Below are positions 18,914 to 27,219 of a DNA stretch of 43,746 nucleotides, piece after piece. Under the pieces are notes generated by a model that saw only the letters and a list, made by a program, of their open reading frames with translations, made no database searches and had not been told where the DNA came from. The stretch spans positions 1 through 43,746 of the forward strand of contig JACQYE010000138.1 of assembly GCA_016208355.1 (NCBI GenBank), written 5' to 3'. Position numbers and translations under genes: made by a program. Source of the DNA: Chloroflexota bacterium (GTDB lineage Bacteria > Chloroflexota > Anaerolineae > Anaerolineales > Villigracilaceae). How positions within the stretch are numbered: the stretch's first letter is position 1; each line of letters starts with the position of its first letter.

Positions 18914-20665
18914 ATGACCCACCGAACCCGCTGGCTGATTTCCCCCCCACTGACTCCCCAGGCAAACGAAAACCTGTCCGCGTTCCCCCCGGTATTGCGC
19001 CAACTGCTGTTCAACCGCGGTTACGCCACCGACGCCGAGGGGCGCGCCTTTCTCAGGGCCGAGTCCACCTCCGACTCTTCTCCCTTCCAGATGAAGGGAA
19101 TGCAGGTTGCGGTGGAACGCATCCGCCGCGCCATCGAACAGGAGCAACCGGTTGCCGTCTACGGCGACTACGACGTGGACGGCGTCACCGCCACCGCGCT
19201 GCTCGTCCAAGCCTTGAAGACCCTGGGCGGGAAAGTCCGCGCCTACATCCCCAATCGCTTCGACGAAGGCTACGGCCTGAATAACGAAGCCCTGGACCTG
19301 TTGGCTGCCGAGGGCGTGAAACTGGTCATCAGCGTGGACTGCGGCATCCGCTCCCCGGAAGAAGCGCGCCACGCCCGGACCCTGGGCCTGGACCTCGTTA
19401 TCACTGACCACCACGAACCTGCTGGCGAAATTCCCCAGGCTTTCGCGGTCATCAACCCGAAGCAGGAAGGCGACCTCTATCCGGAGAAATACCTGGCCGG
19501 GGTTGGGATTGCCTACAAGATCGCCCAGGCGCTTTACGAAAATGTTGAAAATTCAGCAATGGGCTTTCAACTCGAGGATTTGCTCGACCTGGTTGCCCTG
19601 GGCACGGTGGCCGACCTGGCCCCGCTGACGGGGGAAAACCGTCTACTCGTCCGCCTCGGGCTGAAACAGATGCGGCAGACGAAGCGCCAGGGGTTGTTCT
19701 CGCTGGCGAATGTGTCGGGAGTATCCCTCCCGGCCATCAACGCCACCCACATTGGCTTCATGCTCGGTCCGCGCCTGAACGCCGCCGGGCGGCTCGAGTC
19801 GGCAGAGGCGTCCTACGAGTTGTTGACGACAACCGACATATTTGCCGCCGGACAACTGGCCCAAAAACTGGATGTGCAGAACCGCGAGCGCCAGGCGCTG
19901 ACGCGCAAGATCCAGGCCGAAGCGGAAGTGCTGGCTCTGGCAGAAGATGCTGAGGCCCCGATCCTGTTCGCCGTCCATCCCGAATTCAACTCCGGTGTGG
20001 TGGGGCTGGCGGCGGCGCGGCTGGTGGAGACCTATTACCGTCCGGCCATCGTCGGCCAGCAGAATGGCGAGACGACGCGCTGCTCCTGCCGTTCCATCCC
20101 TGAATTCCATATCACCGCCGCCCTCGACCAGTGCGCCGACCTGCTCGTCCGTCACGGCGGGCATGCCGCTGCAGCGGGATTGACCGTCCGCAACGAGAAT
20201 CTGGAAACCCTAAAGGGGCGACTTAAGGAGATTGCGCGCCAGCAGTTGGGAGGTCTCGACTTGCGTCCCACACTGACAGCCGATCTCGAAGTACCGCTCA
20301 CCGACCTGCGGTCCGATTTACTGAAACACCTCGAATACCTCCAACCAACTGGCTACGGCAACCCGGAAGCGGTTTTTGTCACTCGTAACTTGCAGGTCAA
20401 GAGTGCCCGCACAGTGGGAGCCGAGAGCAAGCATTTAAAACTGACGGTCAGCGACGGACGGCTCACCTTCGACGCGATTGGCTTCCGGTTGGGGCATTTG
20501 TTGGGGAACATGACGGAGCGGGTTGACCTTCTGTACACCTTTGAGTCGAATGAATACAACGGGCGGTCCTCCCTGCAACTGAACCTCAAGGATGTTAAAC
20601 CAACGGGACACTGGATTGATAGTGTGGGCGCGGAGGGGCTCGAACCCCCGACCTCATCAATGTGA
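18914..20665 (+). CDS. recJ: Single-stranded-DNA-specific exonuclease RecJ
   Basis: 583 residues. The start at 18914 (MTHRTRWLIS) fits the usual RecJ N-terminus; the longer frame from 18830 overlaps the divergent gene's leader. A 5'-3' ssDNA exonuclease in recombination and mismatch repair. DHH-family motifs: 'AVYGDYDVDGVTATALL' (81-97), 'VDCGIRS', 'VITDHHEPAG' (162-171), and later the DHHA1 'GGHAAAAGLTV' near residue 415. These supply the metal-binding Asp/His residues. A C-terminal OB domain ('LQVKSARTVG...LKLTVSDG') is present. The last 14 codons run antisense through the 3' half of a tRNA gene, so the C-terminal residues after 'DVKPTGHW' are set by tRNA sequence. Confidence 0.95.
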   Translation: MTHRTRWLISPPLTPQANENLSAFPPVLRQLLFNRGYATDAEGRAFLRAESTSDSSPFQMKGMQVAVERIRRAIEQEQPVAVYGDYDVDGVTATALLVQALKTLGGKVRAYIPNRFDEGYGLNNEALDLLAAEGVKLVISVDCGIRSPEEARHARTLGLDLVITDHHEPAGEIPQAFAVINPKQEGDLYPEKYLAGVGIAYKIAQALYENVENSAMGFQLEDLLDLVALGTVADLAPLTGENRLLVRLGLKQMRQTKRQGLFSLANVSGVSLPAINATHIGFMLGPRLNAAGRLESAEASYELLTTTDIFAAGQLAQKLDVQNRERQALTRKIQAEAEVLALAEDAEAPILFAVHPEFNSGVVGLAAARLVETYYRPAIVGQQNGETTRCSCRSIPEFHITAALDQCADLLVRHGGHAAAAGLTVRNENLETLKGRLKEIARQQLGGLDLRPTLTADLEVPLTDLRSDLLKHLEYLQPTGYGNPEAVFVTRNLQVKSARTVGAESKHLKLTVSDGRLTFDAIGFRLGHLLGNMTERVDLLYTFESNEYNGRSSLQLNLKDVKPTGHWIDSVGAEGLEPPTSSM

Positions 20666-20698
20666 GTGATGCGCTCTAACCGACTGAGCTACGCGCCC
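20625..20698 (-). tRNA. tRNA-Val (anticodon CAC)
   Basis: 74 bases forming a full cloverleaf on the minus strand. The acceptor stem is GGGCGCG/CGCGCCC with discriminator A. The D arm contains AGCTCAGTCGGTTAGAGC. The anticodon stem CATCA/TGATG has loop CTCACAT, giving anticodon CAC. The T arm is GGGGG-TTCGAGC-CCCTC. CCA is not encoded. It overlaps the 3' end of recJ on the other strand by 41 bases and lies 50 bases from the M23 peptidase stop. Confidence 0.97.
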
Positions 20699-20714
20699 TT
20701 TTTCAAGCGACGGG

Positions 20715-20743
20715 ATTATAGTCGAGGAGCCCCGCTTTTGCAA
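20715..20743 (-). promoter_or_regulatory. Promoter of tRNA-Val
   Basis: The minus strand has TTGCAA (20743-20738), a 17-base spacer and TATAAT (20720-20715), ending 16 bases before the mature tRNA 5' end. Spacing and position are those of a sigma-70-type promoter with a leader of roughly 10 bases to be removed by RNase P. Confidence 0.75.
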
Positions 20744-20747
20744 TGGT

Positions 20748-21929
20748 TTACGGCGCCGGCAGGAAATTAAGCGGGTTCACCCTGCCATACGTTGCATTCA
20801 CAAGTTCAAAGTGCAAATGGGGGCCGGTCGAAGTGCCGCCGGTCATGCCCACCAGGCCGACCATGTCGCCCTGCCCGACACTCTGCCCGCAGCCAACGTT
20901 GATCTGACTGAGGTGGGCATAGCGCGATTCCCATCCATTTCCATGATCAATGATGACAAGGTTGCCGTATCCCCAGGTATTCCAGCCAGAATATACCACT
21001 GTGCCCGCATCTACTGCGTAGACCGCGTTGCCCTCCGCGCCGGCGAAATCTACAGCATAGTGTCCAAGGTCTGGCAGGTAGGGCGTTCCCGATAACCAGT
21101 GCTCGACTGTCGGGTAAATGAATGTGCCATAACCGACTTGAACATACGTGATGCCGGCGCAGAGTCCTGGCCCCCACACGCCAACTGATGGATCGGCCAA
21201 AACGAGTGCCGCTGGCGCAGACCATGATGTGAATTGGCGCACGCCGCCAGGGATCACTAACCAGGTACCGGCTGGGATGTCGGGGCGCTCCAAATCGTCG
21301 ATTGTATCCGGGTCGAGATGGTTGGCTGGGCTGTCGAGGATAACCTCCGCCTCCACACCGAAATACCTGGCAATACTTGTCAATGATTCACTCCCCTGCC
21401 ATTGGTAATAGGTCCCATCCACCGGAAGGATGATCAATACTTGCTCAGGCTGTATTAGGTTCGGTTGATCCTTAAGCGTGTCATAATTGCCCCACAGGAT
21501 GGTCCTGGGATCAAGGTTGAACTTTTCGGCAATTGTAAAGAGCGAATCGCCTATCTGGACGGTATATGTGGTGACATCAATTCTGGGGCGGCTGGGGATG
21601 ATGGTATTCAATTTAGCCTTGCGGGCAATACCCTCCAGAGGAGCAGAGATAGGTTCAGGGAGGAGCGGGGAGGCGTCGGGCGGGGAGGTTGTTCCAGTAC
21701 CGGCGGGCAGGTTCGAGGTCCCTACCTGGATTGTGCCCTGGTAAAGGAACTGCATCAGCCAGACGACGCCAAGGATGACGAGTATGGACAGGAAGTTCGT
21801 CCCGAATCGCAAGGCAGTTTCACCCAGGCCCAGGCGCGCCAGTCCGTTCATCATGCGGCGGAAAAGGTTGGTTTTGGGCTGCGAATCCTGTCCTTGTTCG
21901 GGCAATTCTTCCAAAGGTTGGTTATCCAT
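20748..21929 (-). CDS. Membrane-anchored LysM / M23-family metallopeptidase
   Basis: 393 residues. A single hydrophobic helix (about 42-62, 'FLSILVILGVVWLMQFLY') anchors it. Then comes a Pro/Ser/Thr-rich stretch and a LysM peptidoglycan-binding repeat 'YTVQIGDSLFTIAEKFNLDP', followed by a weaker second LysM ('SESLTSIARYFGVEAEVIL'). The C-terminal M23 (lysostaphin/NlpD-type) domain has the first zinc motif in 'GHYAVDFAG' (H-x3-D, near 290) and 'GPHLHFELVN' (H-x-H, near 373), plus 'DHGNGWESRYAHLS'. All metal ligands are present, so it is probably an active peptidoglycan endopeptidase facing the outside. It has its own strong promoter ending nine bases before the ATG. Confidence 0.93.
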   Translation of the reverse strand: MDNQPLEELPEQGQDSQPKTNLFRRMMNGLARLGLGETALRFGTNFLSILVILGVVWLMQFLYQGTIQVGTSNLPAGTGTTSPPDASPLLPEPISAPLEGIARKAKLNTIIPSRPRIDVTTYTVQIGDSLFTIAEKFNLDPRTILWGNYDTLKDQPNLIQPEQVLIILPVDGTYYQWQGSESLTSIARYFGVEAEVILDSPANHLDPDTIDDLERPDIPAGTWLVIPGGVRQFTSWSAPAALVLADPSVGVWGPGLCAGITYVQVGYGTFIYPTVEHWLSGTPYLPDLGHYAVDFAGAEGNAVYAVDAGTVVYSGWNTWGYGNLVIIDHGNGWESRYAHLSQINVGCGQSVGQGDMVGLVGMTGGTSTGPHLHFELVNATYGRVNPLNFLPAP

Positions 21930-21937
21930 GGCGAGTC

Positions 21938-21966
21938 ATCATAACATGCCCCAAAATGACCGTCAA
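21938..21966 (-). promoter_or_regulatory. Strong promoter directly before the M23 peptidase ATG
   Basis: The minus strand has TTGACG (21966-21961), an exact 17-base spacer and TATGAT (21943-21938). Only 8 bases separate the -10 from the ATG at 21929. Transcription should start within about 2 bases of the start codon, and there is no room for a ribosome site. Confidence 0.75.
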
Positions 21967-21985
21967 GCAGGGTATTAAGCGTGCC

Positions 21986-23245
21986 TTAAGCAAGTTTCCG
22001 GCGCACCACAGGGTAGCGGGCGTGGATGAGACTGGCTGCCAGCAGGCAGATTCCCCCGGCCGCCAGCGCGGCGCGCGGCACTCCCTGGGTTTGCGCCATC
22101 CACCCGATGAACAGACTCCCGAAAGGGGCAACGCCCTGGATCGCCCACAGATAGACGCTGAAGACCCGCCCGCGCAGGGCGTCGAGCGTTTCGATCTGGA
22201 TGAGCGTGTTCATCATCGCCAGTTGCGAGACGAGCGCCCAGCCCAGCATGGCAATCAGCCCCAGCGCCAGCGGCAGGTTGGTGACCATCGAAACGACAAT
22301 CAAAACGGTTGCAAAAACGAACTGGCCGATTGTCAGCAGCAGACCCTTGCGGCGGAACTGGCTGAAGGCAGAAATGAACAACGCCGCCGCCAGCGCCCCG
22401 ATTCCCTGCGCCAGGTAAAGGCTGCTGGTGCGCGCCTTGACAAGGGCTTCGGTATCCCCGGCTGCAGCCAGCACGTCACGCGCCAGGGCCGGGATTTGCT
22501 GGGCAAAAGGGAATCCGAAGAACCCAATCAGCGCGGCGAGCAGGATGATGGCCTGCACCAATGTGTTGCCGCGAATATATTTCAGTCCCTCTTTGAACTC
22601 GGTTGCCATTGCGCCTTTTTTATAGTCTACGGGGGGAGCGGCAGCCCTGTATGGCGTGCGGACGAAAAACAGACTGCCGATGACGAACAGGAAGCTGACT
22701 CCATTGATGAAAAACGCCCAGCCCTCCCCCTGGTTTTCCACCAGCAGGAGCACCACGGCGGTCAGCGACGGCCCCAGGACACGCGCCAAATTGAAGATGG
22801 TGGATTGCAAAGCAATCGCGTTGGGAAGCGCCTTTTTGCCTACAAGTTCCACCAGCATGGACTGGCGGGCGGTGATCTCGACGGCGTTGGCCGATCCGAG
22901 AACGAAAGCCAGCAGGATGATATGCCAGATCTGGAGGATACCGGTGAGTGCCAGGAAAGCCAGTGCGAAGGCCTGCACCATCATGATGGTTTGCAGGACG
23001 ATGACGGCCTTGCGTTTGTCCAGCCGCTCGACAATCACCCCTCCCGGCAGAGCCAGCAGCAGGGTTGGGAGTGTGGCTGAAAAGCCGATGATGCCCAGGT
23101 CGAGCGGGCGTCCGCTCAAACGGTAAGCCAGGTAGGGTAGGGTGGTGCTCTGCATCCAGGTGCCAACCAGTGAAAGGAATTGGCCGACCCAGAAGATGAC
23201 GAAATCGCGCGAGGCGAGGGCGGGGAAGCGTACGGTCAGTTTCAT
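21986..23245 (-). CDS. MFS transporter (MFS_3 / enterobactin-exporter-like)
   Basis: 419 residues with about 12 hydrophobic helices. The start 'FPALASRDFVIFWVGQFLSL', then 'GTWMQSTTLPYLAYRLSG', 'LPTLLLALPGGVIVERLDKR' and the mid loop with 'TARQSMLVELVGKKALPNAI' are typical of the MFS_3 group of drug and siderophore exporters. The D-x-x-x-R-R/K-type loop after helix 2 reads 'ERLDKRK'. Substrate not assignable. The ATG at 23245 lacks a Shine-Dalgarno sequence, and a terminator-like hairpin ends about 5 bases before it. This implies weak translation or a nearby promoter I do not see. Confidence 0.9.
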   Translation of the reverse strand: MKLTVRFPALASRDFVIFWVGQFLSLVGTWMQSTTLPYLAYRLSGRPLDLGIIGFSATLPTLLLALPGGVIVERLDKRKAVIVLQTIMMVQAFALAFLALTGILQIWHIILLAFVLGSANAVEITARQSMLVELVGKKALPNAIALQSTIFNLARVLGPSLTAVVLLLVENQGEGWAFFINGVSFLFVIGSLFFVRTPYRAAAPPVDYKKGAMATEFKEGLKYIRGNTLVQAIILLAALIGFFGFPFAQQIPALARDVLAAAGDTEALVKARTSSLYLAQGIGALAAALFISAFSQFRRKGLLLTIGQFVFATVLIVVSMVTNLPLALGLIAMLGWALVSQLAMMNTLIQIETLDALRGRVFSVYLWAIQGVAPFGSLFIGWMAQTQGVPRAALAAGGICLLAASLIHARYPVVRRKLA

Positions 23246-23250
23246 GGGCA

Positions 23251-23273
23251 GAAAAGACCGCCATTCCTGGCGG
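23251..23273 (-). terminator. Terminator-like hairpin between SRAP gene and MFS gene
   Basis: On the minus strand CCGCCA-GGAA-TGGCGG is followed by TCTTTTC. It lies 11 bases after the SRAP stop and just before the MFS start codon, so it may separate the two genes. Confidence 0.6.
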
Positions 23274-23283
23274 CCCGTACATT

Positions 23284-24009
23284 TTACACCTTAACGATAA
23301 TTTCCGGCCTGTCGTTGGCAGTGCTGTTGACCAACGTGGAGACCGGGTAGGCTTCCATCTCCCCGGCAGGGTAGGGGACGAGCAGGCTGTTCAGGTCCAC
23401 CGGGAAATGTGGGGTGGGATCAATCCACTGCGCGTAGGCATTACGAGGCAAGATGACCGGCATCCGGTTGTGGATGGGACTCATCAACTCGTTCGGTTCG
23501 GTGGTGATGATCGCTGCCGAGCGGACCTCGGACCCGTCCGCCGTTTGCCAGTGTTCCCACAACCCGGCGAAGGCGAACGGTTCCCCTGTTTTAAGACGGA
23601 TGAAATGCGGTACCTTGGTTTTCGTCCCAGGCCGCGCCTGCGCCGACGGCTTCGTGCCGTCGGCATGGCGCTCGGGCGGCATGAGTCCGCCCGGCTGCCA
23701 CTCGTAGAAACCATTTGCAAAGACGAGGCAGCGGCGATACTTGTATGCCGACCGGAATGCCGGTTTCTCCGCCAGCGTCTCGGACCGCGCGTTGATGAGA
23801 CGCGAACCAATAGACGGGTCTTTGGCCCACGATGGGATGAGACCCCAAACGAAGAAATCGGCTTTGTTCGTGCCATCGTTGGGGAGAACGAGGATGGGTT
23901 GGGTGGGGGCGATGTTGTAGCGCGGCGCTATCTGCGCCGGGAAGGTGTATTCCGGGAAGGCGTCTGCCGGCTCGGGAGGGTTGAGGAAAAAGGCGTATCG
24001 TCCGCACAT
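23284..24009 (-). CDS. SRAP-domain protein (HMCES/YedK family, abasic-site crosslinker)
   Basis: 241 residues. It starts MCGRY; Cys 2 is the nucleophile that forms a thiazolidine crosslink with abasic sites in single-stranded DNA once Met is removed. Other family positions are visible: 'YNIAPTQ', 'WGLIPSWAKD', 'LINARSET' (Asn), 'GFYEW' (Glu) and 'IHNRMPVIL' (His). Length matches YedK. The ribosome site GGAG stands 6 bases before the ATG, and the gene follows selB by 35 bases on the same strand. A short insert rich in polar residues ('PPERHADGTKPSAQARPG') follows 'YEWQ', at a spot where family members vary. No LexA-type box is evident. Confidence 0.95.
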   Translation of the reverse strand: MCGRYAFFLNPPEPADAFPEYTFPAQIAPRYNIAPTQPILVLPNDGTNKADFFVWGLIPSWAKDPSIGSRLINARSETLAEKPAFRSAYKYRRCLVFANGFYEWQPGGLMPPERHADGTKPSAQARPGTKTKVPHFIRLKTGEPFAFAGLWEHWQTADGSEVRSAAIITTEPNELMSPIHNRMPVILPRNAYAQWIDPTPHFPVDLNSLLVPYPAGEMEAYPVSTLVNSTANDRPEIIVKV

Positions 24010-24044
24010 ATTATTCTCCGAATTCGAATCATTCCACGGAAATG

Positions 24045-25934
24045 TTACTGTTTCAGCCGCCGAAAATCCCCATCCCTGATTGTCACTCCTACAGCGTCCA
24101 AATGCTCCAGAAATGCCTGCACGTACTTGCGGCTGGTGCCGAGCAGGTCGCGCACCTCGGCCAGGGAGACCTGTCCCTTTTGCCCGATGGCCTGGCGGAC
24201 TTTTTCCACCATTGCCTCGAAATCGGCTTTGCGGAAAACCACCTCGTCGGAGACGGCGACCAGGTTGCCCGAGTCGAGCAGGGCGGAGAAAACATCTTCA
24301 CCGGTCTCGGCCTGGCATTCCTTGACCGACGGCGGGGCGAACGGTGCGGCCGCGAAGCGCGCCATCAACTGGTCCACTTTCACCTGCTGGAACGGCGAGA
24401 AACGGACAATGTGCCCGGGCAAGGCGGCCCATTTCGGGCCCTCGGTCAGCGCGCCCTCATCTGCCAGACGCGGCAGGACGAGGTTGAACACGCGCGGCGG
24501 AAGTTTTAATTTTGATTTCAACTCCTCACGGGGCATACCGCGCCGGAGAGGATATATCTTGTGATAAGCGACCAAAGTCGCCACTACGGTTTCTCGCAAG
24601 GCGGAAAATTGTGACGCGGCAAGCACCACACTGTCCATCGTCCATGGTCCATCGTCCAGATTGATCAGTTGGCTGCTGTCGAGCAGCTCCTTCAGAGCCG
24701 ATTCGGCGGCGGGACCATCCAGCCGGGAGCGGGTACTTACATCTTTCGCCGACGCCGGGCCAAGGGCGAGCGCGGCCTGGAGCAGCACCTCGGCGGGCGA
24801 GCCTTGCGCCATGCTTTCCAACCCCTTGAGTACCGACTCGTCGAAGCGTTTGTGCCGCCTCTTCGGCTGGGGGTCAACGACAATCCCGCCCCCCAGCGTT
24901 TCGCCCGGGGACGGGCGGCGCAGGATGTAGCGGTCGCCGCGCACGGCAATGACCCGTTCGCGCAATTCGAGTTGCAGCCAGCCGGTCTCGCCGGGGTTGA
25001 GGACTTCCACGCCCAGCAGACGCACGTTGGCGACAGTTTCGGCCGCGCCGATGAAGAGTTTGACTTCGGTATGGTGCCGCAGGGGGGAGGACACATCCGC
25101 CAGCAGGCGGAAGCGGACATCCATCCTTTGGGTGGGAATATATTGGCCTGGATGGGTCACCACTTCTCCCCGGCGGACTTGTTCCATATCCACCCCGGAG
25201 ATATTCACTGCTGTGCGGCTTCCGGGTACTGCTTTTTCTTCCTGCTTCTTGTGGGTTTGCAATCCGCGGACGCGGCCTTTCAGGCCGGAGGGCAGGAGTT
25301 CCACTTCGTCGCCCAGGGAGAGATGACCATCCGTCAGCGTGCCGGTGACGAACGTTCCGAAGGCGGACATGGAGAAGACCCGGTCCACGGGCAGGCGCGG
25401 GCGGCCCAGGTCGGGGCGTGCGGGTGCGTTTTGCAGGAGCAGGCCAAGGGTCCGGGTGAGTTCCGGGAGGCCTTCTTGCGTACGGGATGAAACGCGGACG
25501 ATGGGGGCACCCTGCAAAACGGTGCCGCTCAGGGCAGCGCGCACGTCTGCTTCCACCAGGTCCAGCCAGGCAGGGTCGTCTGCCAGGTCAATTTTGGTCA
25601 GCACCACCAGGCCGGAGTTGATTTGCAGGAGGTCTAGGATGGCAAGGTGTTCGCGAGTTTGCGGCATTACGCCTTCGTCGGAGGCAATGACCAGCAGGGC
25701 GGCGTCAATCCCACCCACTCCCGCCAGCATGTTCTCGATAAAGTCGCGATGACCGGGAACGTCCACGATGCCGATTTCCTGGCCGTCGGGCAGGGTCAGC
25801 CAGCCGAAGCCCAGGTCAATCGTCATTTCGCGCTCTTGTTCTTCTTTGAGGCGGTCGGGGTGGACGCCGGTAAGGGCGGCAATGAGGGTGGACTTGCCGT
25901 GATCTACATGCCCGGCTGTGCCGATGACGCGCAT
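24045..25934 (-). CDS. selB: Selenocysteine-specific elongation factor SelB
   Basis: 629 residues from the ATG at 25934 (GAGG upstream). The frame stays open to 26363, but that part is a shadow of the next gene. The GTPase domain has 'GTAGHVDHGKSTL' (P-loop), 'DVPGHRDFIENMLAG' and 'TKID'. The invariant 'DPTRLKEEQEREMTIDLGF' stretch here reads 'HPDRLKEEQEREMTIDLGF', which is SelB rather than EF-Tu or IF2. EF-Tu-like domains 2 and 3 follow, then about 270 C-terminal residues with winged-helix repeats ('LAEVRDLLGTSRKYVQAFLE') that bind the SECIS hairpin. It delivers Sec-tRNA to UGA codons. selA, selC and selD are not in the window. Confidence 0.95.
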   Translation of the reverse strand: MRVIGTAGHVDHGKSTLIAALTGVHPDRLKEEQEREMTIDLGFGWLTLPDGQEIGIVDVPGHRDFIENMLAGVGGIDAALLVIASDEGVMPQTREHLAILDLLQINSGLVVLTKIDLADDPAWLDLVEADVRAALSGTVLQGAPIVRVSSRTQEGLPELTRTLGLLLQNAPARPDLGRPRLPVDRVFSMSAFGTFVTGTLTDGHLSLGDEVELLPSGLKGRVRGLQTHKKQEEKAVPGSRTAVNISGVDMEQVRRGEVVTHPGQYIPTQRMDVRFRLLADVSSPLRHHTEVKLFIGAAETVANVRLLGVEVLNPGETGWLQLELRERVIAVRGDRYILRRPSPGETLGGGIVVDPQPKRRHKRFDESVLKGLESMAQGSPAEVLLQAALALGPASAKDVSTRSRLDGPAAESALKELLDSSQLINLDDGPWTMDSVVLAASQFSALRETVVATLVAYHKIYPLRRGMPREELKSKLKLPPRVFNLVLPRLADEGALTEGPKWAALPGHIVRFSPFQQVKVDQLMARFAAAPFAPPSVKECQAETGEDVFSALLDSGNLVAVSDEVVFRKADFEAMVEKVRQAIGQKGQVSLAEVRDLLGTSRKYVQAFLEHLDAVGVTIRDGDFRRLKQ

Positions 25935-25981
25935 GGGTCCTCGTAAATTTGTGGGGGCACGATATTTCGTACCCCTCCGGG

Positions 25982-27157
25982 TTATTTTGCGCTCATGATC
26001 CGCTCGTAGGCGGAGAGCAGTTCGTGAATCTGGGAGAGCATGCCCTGGAAGAGTTGCTCGTTGGCATCCTTGGTCTGCTCGATCACATCCTGCTGGGTCT
26101 GGGTCTGGTCCGCCAGGGCGGTGAGTTGTTCCTGGAGTTTTCCCAGTTCGTTGCGGAGGTCCTTGCGGTTCTCGTCCTGGGAAAGATTGAAAGATGTCCA
26201 GCGTTTCTGATCGTCGGCTTTGAAGGTAATCCATTCCTGCCGGAAGCGGTCTTCGGACAGCCGCTGCATTTCGGAGATTTCGTTGATGCGACGCTCGAAT
26301 TTCTGGACCAGGTCTTCGTAGGTTTCCTGGGCGCGTTTGACGGCGCGCTGGGCAATTTCCCATTCCTGGAGACGGCGTTCGAGCATATCGGCGTTTTTAT
26401 TGAACGAGTCCAGGCCGCCTTCCCAATCTTTCCAGGCGCGTTCCCGCTCGACCTGGAGCCTGCTTTGCGATTCGATGAAATTGGTTTGGGCCTGACGGCG
26501 GTCTGCTTCGCTGGAGAGGAGTTCGTTGAGACGGGTTTCCACCCGGCGCAGGTTGTCGTTAAAAATGTCGTGTTTTTCCCGTACTTCGTCCAGCCGCTTG
26601 CGGGCTGCGGACAGGTCGCCTTGCAAGTCCGCCAGGCGCTTGGTTTCTTGTTTGCGGCTTTCTTCCAGAACACGCTGGGCGCGCTGGACTTCCTCGAAGG
26701 TCTTGACCATTTCCAGCATCCGCGCTTCCCAATCGGCCATGAGTTGGCTGCGGCGCGTTTCTTCGTCGGTGCGGGCTTTGAGTTCGCGCTTGATCTCTGC
26801 GACGGTATTTTTCAACTTTCGCAATTCAGCCATGGACTTGTTCATGCCCTCGAACTGCAATTGATAGCGCTTATCGGTTTCTTGCTGGGATTCCTTCCAT
26901 TTCCGGTCCAGTGAATCTGCATACTTGGTCAGTTCCACCCGGTGCTGGGTCAGGGCGGCTTCCATCTGGTCGAGCCGTCCCGGTGTAACGCCAACTTTGG
27001 ACATACTATCGTTGAGTTCTTTGATCTTCTTATTGGCAGTTTTCAGATCCCCATCCAACCCGTTGACGCGTTCTTCCAGCGCAGCAATGGTGGTCTTGTC
27101 TTTGCGGCGCTCTTCGTCGAGCCAGTCCAGGCGTTTGATGAGTTGTTCGAATTCCAT
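25982..27157 (-). CDS. Long coiled-coil protein of unknown function
   Basis: 391 residues, almost wholly helical and highly charged, with heptad patterns throughout ('IAALEERVNGLDGDLKTANK' and 'RRLQEWEIAQRAVKRAQE'-like runs). No signal peptide, membrane helix or catalytic motif is visible. Short breaks near residues 50-60 ('VGVTPGRLDQ') and 190-200 divide it into segments. Such proteins are often cytoplasmic scaffolds or SMC-like accessory proteins; nothing more specific is supported. GGAGG lies 8 bases before the ATG, and an extended -10 is about 40 bases upstream. selB follows after 47 bases, possibly on the same transcript. Confidence 0.8.
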   Translation of the reverse strand: MEFEQLIKRLDWLDEERRKDKTTIAALEERVNGLDGDLKTANKKIKELNDSMSKVGVTPGRLDQMEAALTQHRVELTKYADSLDRKWKESQQETDKRYQLQFEGMNKSMAELRKLKNTVAEIKRELKARTDEETRRSQLMADWEARMLEMVKTFEEVQRAQRVLEESRKQETKRLADLQGDLSAARKRLDEVREKHDIFNDNLRRVETRLNELLSSEADRRQAQTNFIESQSRLQVERERAWKDWEGGLDSFNKNADMLERRLQEWEIAQRAVKRAQETYEDLVQKFERRINEISEMQRLSEDRFRQEWITFKADDQKRWTSFNLSQDENRKDLRNELGKLQEQLTALADQTQTQQDVIEQTKDANEQLFQGMLSQIHELLSAYERIMSAK

Positions 27158-27198
27158 CGGGGGAGCCTCCGTGGGCGCAAAAGAAATGGTCGCGGCTG

Positions 27199-27207
27199 AT
27201 TATAGCA
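27199..27207 (-). promoter_or_regulatory. Extended -10 promoter of the coiled-coil gene
   Basis: The minus strand reads TGCTATAAT (27207-27199), an extended -10 with a perfect TATAAT, 41 bases before the ATG at 27157. The -35 is poor (GGACAA at about 18 bases), as is common with extended -10 promoters. Confidence 0.6.
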
Positions 27208-27219
27208 CGCCAAAACGGG

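Noticed and set aside
25935-26363. N-terminal extension of SelB
   Set aside because: The stretch is Arg/Pro-rich low-complexity sequence antisense-like to no family and is the out-of-frame shadow of the coiled-coil gene; SelB homology starts at 25934.
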